From assembly GCA_003554115.1 (NCBI GenBank), contig PWFE01000075.1, positions 1 through 18,670 of the forward strand: a DNA stretch of 18,670 nucleotides. Direction: 5' to 3'. The notes beneath the pieces are model-generated. The model was not told the origin of the DNA. It worked only from the letters and a program-made list of their open reading frames with translations, and made no database searches. The translations under genes and the position numbers were made by a program. The stretch's first letter is position 1. Every line of letters starts with the position of its first letter. Origin of the DNA: Haloferacaceae archaeon. Lineage in GTDB: Archaea > Halobacteriota > Halobacteria > Halobacteriales > Haloferacaceae. Below, piece by piece: positions 13,650-18,670 of this stretch.

Positions 13650-14132
13650 ATGGACGACCACACTCACGATCCGACGGTCGCCCCACCACTCGCCGGCGAG
13701 CCAACAGGCTGGAATCCCGAGACTGGTTTTTGGGAACACGGCACACTTCGCATGGCAGTTCTCTACGGCGTCCGGTTTTTCAACGCCGGCGACTATCATC
13801 GTTCTCACGATTGTTTCGAGGATGAATGGTACAACTACGGCAATGGCACCGTCGAAAGCGCGTTTCTGCACGGGATGGTCCAAGTTGCGGCAGGCGTCTA
13901 CAAGCACGTCGACTTCGAAGACGACGACGGGATGCGGAGTCTTTTTGCGACCGCTTTGCAGTATTTGCAGGGTGTGCCGGCGGACTTCTACGGCGTTGAT
14001 CTCACCGATATCAGGTCGACGCTCAACACTGCAATCAAGGAGCCAACACTTATTGAAAGCTGGCAGCTCACCGTCGACGGTGAAACACCAACTGCAGCCC
14101 CGAAAGACAGCGCGTATCTCAACGATCACTAG
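13650..14132 (+). CDS. DUF309-family protein
   Basis: The 160-residue protein carries the DUF309 signature, [20 protein letters not shown] (residues 42-61), followed by an [18 protein letters not shown] helix. DUF309 proteins are small all-helical, putatively metal-binding proteins of unknown function, with conserved His and Glu on paired helices. Here His50, His53, Glu57 and Asp58 are candidates. I chose ATG 13650 because an acidic, His-rich start follows it and a TATA-like element stands 27-32 bases before it. The frame is open further upstream, but that part is a shadow of the divergent gene. A T5 run seven bases after the stop (14139-14143) may end the transcript. Confidence 0.85.
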   Translation: MDDHTHDPTVAPPLAGEPTGWNPETGFWEHGTLRMAVLYGVRFFNAGDYHRSHDCFEDEWYNYGNGTVESAFLHGMVQVAAGVYKHVDFEDDDGMRSLFATALQYLQGVPADFYGVDLTDIRSTLNTAIKEPTLIESWQLTVDGETPTAAPKDSAYLNDH

Positions 14133-14198
14133 TTGCAATTTTTCGGTTGCTGAGACAGACCGCGGGGCTCAAATGTCGTGACTGCGTGGCTGTTTCCA

Positions 14199-15002
14199 AT
14201 GAAGATCTACGAACTCGGGGAGGGAACCCCCGAGGTTGCAGTTATCGGCGGCATCCATGGCGACGAGCCGTGTGGCCCGCTGGCTATCGAGCGACTGCTT
14301 GCCGAAGAGCCAGCCGTCGAGCGGCCGGTCAAGTTCATTATCGCCAACGAGGAGGCACTCGCTGCCGGCAAACGCTATCTCGATGCGGATCTCAACCGGG
14401 TGTTTCCAGGAGATGTCGACGCCGAGGCGCACGAACGTCGCCTCGCTCACGATCTCGCCCGTGAGATCCAAGGTTGTACAACGCTCGCACTGCACTCGAC
14501 ACAGTCGACGCCCACGCCGATGGGTGTGATCCGGTCGGTCGATGAGGTTGCCCGCGCGATCTATCCTCGATTGCCAGTCGACGTGTTGATCGAGACCGAT
14601 GCCCATACGGATGGCCGGCTAATCGAGTATCCACATACAATCGAGGTCGAATGCGGCCTGCAGGGGACTGACGAGGCGGTCGAAAACGGCTACGATCTCA
14701 CGCGTGCGTTTCTGGCTGCGACTGGCGCACTGCCGGTTCCGGCAGCAGACAGCCGGTTCGATACACCAGCGGCCAACGCGGTTCACGTCTTCCGGCTTAA
14801 ACAGCCGATTCCCAAACCGGCGGGCACCTCGTATGAGGTGTTTGCCACGAACTTCGAACCCGTCTCCGAAGGCACCGCGTTTGCCGCGGTCGACGGTGAA
14901 CCGCTGTACGCAGAGACCGATTTTTATCCAGTGTTGTTCTCACCGAACGGCTATGAGGATATTTTCGGCTACGTCGCCGAACGGGTTGGCTACGTCAGCT
15001 AA
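14199..15002 (+). CDS. Succinylglutamate desuccinylase/aspartoacylase-family (M14-like) deacylase
   Basis: The 267-residue protein matches the AstE/AspA zinc hydrolases. GGIHGDEPCG supplies His20 and Glu23, DADLNRVFPG supplies the Asn66-Arg67 substrate-binding pair, and ALHS supplies the third zinc ligand, His99. A later EVECGL segment is likely to hold the catalytic Glu. Such enzymes remove an acyl group from an amino acid or a related amide; the haloarchaeal substrate is unknown. Starts at GTG 14178 and ATG 14199 are both possible. I prefer ATG because MKIYELGEGTPEVAVIGGIHGDE has the compact start usual for this group. The stop abuts the convergent UPF0179 stop with no spacing. Confidence 0.87.
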   Translation: MKIYELGEGTPEVAVIGGIHGDEPCGPLAIERLLAEEPAVERPVKFIIANEEALAAGKRYLDADLNRVFPGDVDAEAHERRLAHDLAREIQGCTTLALHSTQSTPTPMGVIRSVDEVARAIYPRLPVDVLIETDAHTDGRLIEYPHTIEVECGLQGTDEAVENGYDLTRAFLAATGALPVPAADSRFDTPAANAVHVFRLKQPIPKPAGTSYEVFATNFEPVSEGTAFAAVDGEPLYAETDFYPVLFSPNGYEDIFGYVAERVGYVS

Positions 15003-15446
15003 CTACTCATCTGTGAGTTCGACGAGCGTTAACGAGCGATCTAGTTGACAGTAGTCGTGCGGTGGTTCGCCTTCGACAGACGCAATCCGGTACTCGGTCT
15101 TGAACTCTGCGCCCTCCGGCACACAGAACTCGTGGCTCGGACATTCGGTGTGTGGACACGGCCCGGCTAGGCTGGCTTTACTTCCAGCATACGCACCGCG
15201 TGATGGAACGTTGGCTCGGACGGCTGTCGACTCGACTTCGACGGCTCGAACCCCACTGTCGTGGACCGCACAGTCGAGTAGTTGGGCGTTTTCACGGATA
15301 TCTGTGATGCGGTAGCGTTTGCCTTCCGCAAGGTTTAGGCACTGACTTCGGTACGGACAACCTTCACAACCGGGAGCCTCTCCGTGGTAGACGAACTCCT
15401 GGCCCACCTCGGCGAGTCGGTCTCCGATAAGTGTGACAGTAGACAT
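15003..15446 (-). CDS. UPF0179-family cysteine-rich protein
   Basis: The 147-residue protein fits UPF0179, an archaeal family of unknown function. It has eight cysteines: Cys27, Cys30 and Cys36 in CEGCPYRSQC, Cys59, then Cys97, Cys102 and Cys108 in GPCPHTECPSHEFC, and Cys133. Their spacing suggests one or two metal or Fe-S sites, but that is inference. It begins MSTVTLIGDRLAEVGQEFVYHG, a typical family start. The gene lies 40 bases after the DUF5820-like gene on the same strand and may be cotranscribed, although a GTTAAC stretch at about 15470 could give its own promoter. It is directly convergent with the deacylase gene. Confidence 0.88.
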   Translation of the reverse strand: MSTVTLIGDRLAEVGQEFVYHGEAPGCEGCPYRSQCLNLAEGKRYRITDIRENAQLLDCAVHDSGVRAVEVESTAVRANVPSRGAYAGSKASLAGPCPHTECPSHEFCVPEGAEFKTEYRIASVEGEPPHDYCQLDRSLTLVELTDE

Positions 15447-15486
15447 ACGTGTTTGTATGACGCCACTCGTGTTAACGTTCGCCCTA

Positions 15487-15867
15487 CTAGTGGTCGATTA
15501 GTTCGTCGAGTTTCTCGAAGTACGCCTCGCGGGGCACTTGGTAGGCCTCGCGGTAGTCGACCGCACCGTCGACAAACGATTGGGCAGTCTCACGCGCGCC
15601 GTCAATAGCACTCTCGCGGCTGTCATGCCGTGTTGTGGTAGCTTCGACTGCTGGTTCGAAAAACAGTTTAACCTGCCACGTATCGGTCTCGACCGAGCCA
15701 GCGCCGGGTCGACGACGCGGTGAGCCGTTGGTGACGTAGATTGTCGGCAGGCAGGCTGCCGGAAACGTCTCAGCATTAAACACATCCGGTCGATAGGCTA
15801 AGATCACCCGCCCGTCGGGTTCTTCGTTCCAGACACGCCAACCAGTTGGGAGCTCCGTGAGGCTCAT
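15487..15867 (-). CDS. DUF5820-like haloarchaeal protein
   Basis: The 126-residue acidic protein begins SLTELPTGWRVWNEEPDGRV and continues ILAYRPDVFNAETFPAACLPTIYVTNGSP, with a C-terminal helical part (VDGAVDYREAYQVPREAYFEKLDELIDH). I recall this pattern from a family limited to haloarchaea (DUF5820), but I cannot confirm the number here. No catalytic motif or membrane segment is visible. It is a soluble cytoplasmic protein upstream of UPF0179 on the same strand, with 40 bases between. Its own promoter lies in the long non-coding stretch to the right; a weak CTTTGATG about 25 bases before the start is the best TATA candidate. Confidence 0.8.
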   Translation of the reverse strand: MSLTELPTGWRVWNEEPDGRVILAYRPDVFNAETFPAACLPTIYVTNGSPRRRPGAGSVETDTWQVKLFFEPAVEATTTRHDSRESAIDGARETAQSFVDGAVDYREAYQVPREAYFEKLDELIDH

Positions 15868-16130
15868 GGATTCGTTTGTCGACCCATCATCAAAGCTCTC
15901 GCGCTTGAAACAGGTCGTCGACCAACGAAAAGCAAAGAGTACCGTGAGTGAATTTCCAAAATATCATTTTTCGCGCGAATGTTTCTGTCACTCGTGTTGT
16001 TGTCTTTGTATTGTGGTCGTAGGAGTTTACTACCGCGGTTTGAGAGTGACTACCGTCATGTCGAAAGAGTGTTCTAATTACGTATGTTTCGGGCCAACAC
16101 GGCTGATTTGTGGCCAATATCGGAGAAAGG

Positions 16131-16138
16131 CTTATACG
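16131..16138 (+). promoter_or_regulatory. TATA-like box, probable promoter of the prkA operon
   Basis: CTTATACG in an AT-rich setting predicts transcription from about 16158-16165, giving a leader of roughly 225 bases before the prkA start codon. No better TATA element is visible nearer to the ATG at 16391. Confidence 0.45.
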
Positions 16139-16163
16139 TATCAAAAAACACACTGTAAATAGT

Positions 16164-16181
16164 CTCGGTCTTCCGACCGGG
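16164..16181 (+). repeat. Hairpin at the predicted 5' end of the prkA leader
   Basis: CTCGGTC at 16164-16170 pairs with GACCGGG at 16175-16181 (one G-U pair) around the tetraloop TTCC. It coincides with the transcription start predicted from the TATA box and could protect or regulate the 5' end of the message. Confidence 0.4.
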
Positions 16182-16261
16182 CAATGACACCTCTCCACGC
16201 GCCGTTCGTTGGTTCTTGATGTTGCTTGTTGTGAGTCGCCGTTCGGGTGTTCGGCACGGTG

Positions 16262-16287
16262 GAGTGGTATGCATGCACATGCCACTC
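16262..16287 (+). repeat. 10-bp hairpin in the prkA leader
   Basis: GAGTGGTATG (16262-16271) pairs with CATGCCACTC (16278-16287) through ten pairs, one of them G-U, around the loop CATGCA. It is the longest perfect stem I found in the window outside the tRNA. It may be an RNA regulatory element or a protein operator. Confidence 0.5.
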
Positions 16288-16357
16288 ACGACACGTCGAC
16301 TGCTGCGTCCATTCGGTTCCAGCGGTGGTGCTGTCGTGACATGTCCGGCCAACATGC

Positions 16358-16373
16358 GGTCGACTACTCGACC
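16358..16373 (+). repeat. Inverted repeat just before the prkA start codon
   Basis: GGTCGA (16358-16363) pairs with TCGACC (16368-16373) around CTAC, ending 17 bases before the ATG. It could mask ribosome access, but GTCGA-type palindromes are very common in this genome, so chance is likely. Confidence 0.25.
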
Positions 16374-16390
16374 AACCGGCCAGTGATACA

Positions 16391-18466
16391 ATGAGCAACG
16401 ACAGACAGACCCTCGAAGACCTCAGCGAGCACTACCAGGCATCGGTTCCATCAGATCTACGTGAAGCCAAAGCCTTCGATTGGTATCTCGAGGAGGTGAG
16501 AGACGATCCACGGATCGCTCGCAACGCCCACCAGCGCGTTGCCGATATGTTCGACCACTACGGCACCACCTACGACGAAGACGCCGGTGTCGTTGAGTAC
16601 ACTATGGCCGCCGAAGATCCCTTACACGACGGCGAAAACGTCTTCTACGGCCGTGAGGTCCACGAGTCGATCCACGAGTTCGTCAACAAAGTCAAATCCG
16701 GTGCCCGCGGGCTGGGCCCAGAAAAACGAATTAAGCTCCTGCTTGGCCCGGGGGGCTCGGGCAAATCCCATTTCGATTGGCTCGTCCGACGCTACTTCGA
16801 ACACTACACGCTCGAAGACGAAGGTCGGATGTACACCTTCCGGTGGGTCAACCTCTGTGATGTGATCCGTGATCAGGACCCCGCCGATGACACGGTCGAC
16901 TCACCGATGGCTCAAGATCCACTTGTCCTGTTGCCGCAGGAACAACGCGACATGGTCATCGAGGGGCTCAACGAGCGGTTAGCGGCACCCTACACGATCC
17001 GGAACGAACAGCATCTCGACCCCGCAAGCGAGTTCTATATTGACAAACTGCTGGCACACTACAACGATGATCTCCAGACGGTGCTCGAAAACCACATTGA
17101 GATCATCCGACTGGTCGCCAGCGAGAACAAACGCCAATCAATCGAGACGTTCGAACCAAAGGACAAGAAAAATCAAGACGAGACCGAGTTGACTGGCGAC
17201 GTCAACTACTCGAAGCTCGCCATCTACGGCGAGTCGGACCCACGCGCGTTCGACTATGCGGGTGCGTTCTGTAACGCCAACCGAGGGATCTTCTCGGGCG
17301 AAGAGCTGCTCAAACTGCAGCGAGAGTTCCTGTATGACTTCCTGCACGCGAGCCAAGAACAGACGATCAAGCCCAAAAACAATCCACGGATCGACATCGA
17401 TCAGGTGATCGTCGGGCGGACGAACATGCCCGAATACAGAGAGAAAAAGGGCGACGAGAAGATGGAGGCGTTCAACGACCGCACGAAGCGGATCGACTAC
17501 CCGTACGTCCTCGAATACGAACAGGAGGCCGAAATCTACGGTAAAATGCTTCGGAACGCCGACGTGCCGAACATGAACATCGAACCGCACACCCTCCAGA
17601 TGGCTGGGTTGTTCGGTGTGCTCACTCGCATTGTCGAACCCAACGACGAATCGGTAACGCTGGTCCAGAAAGCCAAGGCGTACAACGGCGAGTTGGACGA
17701 CGACGACGTCGACGTCAAAAAGCTCCGTGAGGACGGCGAGGCCCAAGCCGATATCGCCGAGGGGATGGACGGCGTCTCGGCACGGTTCATCGGTGACGAA
17801 ATTGCCGAGGCGATCATGGATTCGACCCACCGTGGTCGTAACTACCTGAGTCCGTTGACCACGTTCCGGCATTTCGAGCAGAATCTCGAAACCCACGGCT
17901 CGATTCCGGAAGACAACATCGACCGCTATCAGCGATACCTCGAGATGGTCCGCGAGGAGTACAAAAACCGCGCTATCGAGGATGTGCGGCACGCGCTGGC
18001 GTACGATCTCGACGAAATCCAGCGGCAAGGCGAAAAGTACATGGACCACGTGATGGCCTACATCGACGATGCGACCGTCGATGACGAACTCACGGGTCGC
18101 GAACAGGAGCCCGACGAGACGTTCCTCCGATCTGTCGAAGAGAAACTCGACATACCAGCCGACCGCAAGGACGACTTCCGCCAAGAGGTCTCGAACTGGG
18201 TCTCGCGGCGGGCCCGCGAAGGAATCAGCTTTAATCCACAGGACAACGACCGACTGCGCCGCGCCTTGGAGCGCAAACTCTGGGAGGACAAAAAACACAA
18301 CATCAACTTCTCGGCGCTGGTCTCGGCCAACGAGATGGCCGACGACGAGCGCAGCGCGTGGATCGACGCACTGCGCGAACAGGGCTACTCCGAAGAGGGT
18401 GCTCGTGAGGTCCTAGAGTTCGCCGGCGCGGAAGTCGCCAAAAGCGAGCTCGAAGAAGATGTCTGA
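16391..18466 (+). CDS. prkA: PrkA-type AAA+ serine protein kinase, first copy
   Basis: The 691-residue acidic protein has the PrkA layout: an N-terminal helical part, a Walker A loop in LLLGPGGSGKSHFDW (about 116-130, Lys125), YAGAFCNANRGIFSGEELLKLQREFLYDFLHASQEQ in the AAA+ core (beginning about residue 285), NMPEYREKK beyond it, and a long helical C-terminal kinase-like region. PrkA proteins are cytoplasmic kinases tied to starvation and stress, usually beside YeaH/DUF444 and SpoVR genes in both bacteria and archaea. Those partners are not in view. ATG 16391 gives a family-like start. The stop overlaps the next start by eight bases. A long structured leader (16160-16390) suggests post-transcriptional control. 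The 386-residue frame on the opposite strand is a shadow. Confidence 0.92.
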   Translation: MSNDRQTLEDLSEHYQASVPSDLREAKAFDWYLEEVRDDPRIARNAHQRVADMFDHYGTTYDEDAGVVEYTMAAEDPLHDGENVFYGREVHESIHEFVNKVKSGARGLGPEKRIKLLLGPGGSGKSHFDWLVRRYFEHYTLEDEGRMYTFRWVNLCDVIRDQDPADDTVDSPMAQDPLVLLPQEQRDMVIEGLNERLAAPYTIRNEQHLDPASEFYIDKLLAHYNDDLQTVLENHIEIIRLVASENKRQSIETFEPKDKKNQDETELTGDVNYSKLAIYGESDPRAFDYAGAFCNANRGIFSGEELLKLQREFLYDFLHASQEQTIKPKNNPRIDIDQVIVGRTNMPEYREKKGDEKMEAFNDRTKRIDYPYVLEYEQEAEIYGKMLRNADVPNMNIEPHTLQMAGLFGVLTRIVEPNDESVTLVQKAKAYNGELDDDDVDVKKLREDGEAQADIAEGMDGVSARFIGDEIAEAIMDSTHRGRNYLSPLTTFRHFEQNLETHGSIPEDNIDRYQRYLEMVREEYKNRAIEDVRHALAYDLDEIQRQGEKYMDHVMAYIDDATVDDELTGREQEPDETFLRSVEEKLDIPADRKDDFRQEVSNWVSRRAREGISFNPQDNDRLRRALERKLWEDKKHNINFSALVSANEMADDERSAWIDALREQGYSEEGAREVLEFAGAEVAKSELEEDV

Positions 18467-18670
18467 CGAATACATCACGAAAGCCGACCGCCAGCTCCAG
18501 CAGGCCTACGAGGGACCGATGAGCCTCTCGGAGTACGTCGACGCCGCGTTCGAGTCACCTTCGATTGCCGCGCACGCCAGCCGGTATCTGCTGGCGGCCA
18601 TCGAATCGATGGACACCCGAACGGTGATCGAAGAGGGCGAAAAGCGGGACCGGTACCGCTTTTTCGACGA
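18459..18670 (+). CDS. Second PrkA-type kinase, N-terminal part only
   Basis: The start is ATG in ATGTCTGA, overlapping the stop of the first prkA by eight bases. The 70 visible residues begin MSDEYITKADRQLQQAYEGP and include MSLSEYVDAAFESPSIAAHASRYLLAAIES and a KRDRYRFFDE segment. This matches the beginning of the PrkA AAA+ domain, and haloarchaea commonly carry two adjacent PrkA genes. The Walker A loop would lie beyond the window, so activity cannot be judged. The overlap implies coupled translation and perhaps a hetero-oligomer of the two kinases. Confidence 0.8.
   Translation, partial: MSDEYITKADRQLQQAYEGPMSLSEYVDAAFESPSIAAHASRYLLAAIESMDTRTVIEEGEKRDRYRFFD

Larger units (their letters stand above)
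15868..16390. other. Long non-coding stretch with promoter elements and hairpins
   Basis: This 523-base gap separates the minus-strand DUF5820-like gene from the plus-strand prkA gene and is more AT-rich than its surroundings. I see a perfect palindrome, TTCGCGCGAA (15970-15979), a TATA-like box (16131-16138) and three inverted repeats (16164-16181, 16262-16287, 16358-16373). Short open frames here have Cys/Arg-rich composition and no start-site support, so I accept none as genes. Confidence 0.6.

Noticed and set aside
16059..16162. A 34-codon frame with four cysteines (MSKECSNYVCFGP...) in the prkA intergenic region
   Set aside because: It spans the predicted prkA promoter, lacks its own TATA element at a suitable distance, and its codon use is unlike the neighbours.
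17138..18298. A 386-residue minus-strand frame inside prkA
   Set aside because: It is antisense to a clear PrkA gene, has Val/Leu/Phe-rich repetitive composition typical of such shadows, and has no promoter.
1..18670. CRISPR array, toxin-antitoxin pair, phage or defence genes
   Set aside because: No regularly spaced repeats and no matching protein motifs were seen on either strand. Apart from the left-edge hairpin the region looks like stable chromosome.

Overview
The window is haloarchaeal chromosome (class Halobacteria). The predicted proteins are acidic, several families are mainly haloarchaeal, and many genes have a TTTA-type TATA element 25-30 bases before the start codon with almost no leader. 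CTAG is rare, and the hexamer GTCGAC is very common. The genus cannot be fixed from the sequence.

Layout. 1-182: a possible left end of an IS200/IS605-type (TnpB) element running off the left edge, with a perfect hairpin. 183-1480: a UPF0173 metal-dependent hydrolase and an OsmC-like protein. 1548-1682 (minus): a 44-residue small protein with a very good promoter. 1775-2554 (minus): a NagD-like HAD phosphatase, divergent from a tight plus-strand run of GTP cyclohydrolase III (arfA), a medium-chain dehydrogenase broken by a one-base shift in an A7 run, a PTPS/QueD-like pterin enzyme with Glu in place of the catalytic Cys, and a membrane-anchored protein of unknown function. Facing this run is a minus-strand group of a small membrane protein, a CDP-alcohol phosphatidyltransferase, a GT4 glycosyltransferase and a SAM methyltransferase. 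8731-9495: an unknown membrane protein. 9546-11171: a short-chain dehydrogenase fused to an acetoacetate-decarboxylase-like domain. 11226-11780: a purine phosphoribosyltransferase. 11848-11921: tRNA-Thr(CGT). 12137-12394: a small membrane protein. 12373-13566 (minus): a Tat-lipoprotein PQQ-type sugar dehydrogenase interrupted by one in-frame TAA. 13650-15002: a DUF309 protein and an AstE/AspA-type deacylase. 15003-15867 (minus): UPF0179 and a DUF5820-like protein. 15868-16390: a 523-base non-coding stretch with a promoter and three hairpins. 16391-end: two overlapping PrkA-type kinase genes, the second cut by the window edge.

How the genes work together. The most coherent block is about 2.6-8.6 kb. 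It pairs the first enzyme of archaeal riboflavin/F420 pyrimidine synthesis with a variant pterin enzyme, an oxidoreductase, a phosphatase, and lipid-headgroup, sugar and methyl transferases. I read it as a possible biosynthetic locus for a modified pterin, flavin or lipid-linked compound; this is inference from gene order. The PrkA pair is a known stress/starvation kinase module. The other genes look like housekeeping.

Two genes (the dehydrogenase at 3456-4483 and the sugar dehydrogenase at 12373-13566) each carry one lesion in an otherwise intact reading frame. Either recent decay, recoding or sequence error could explain this.
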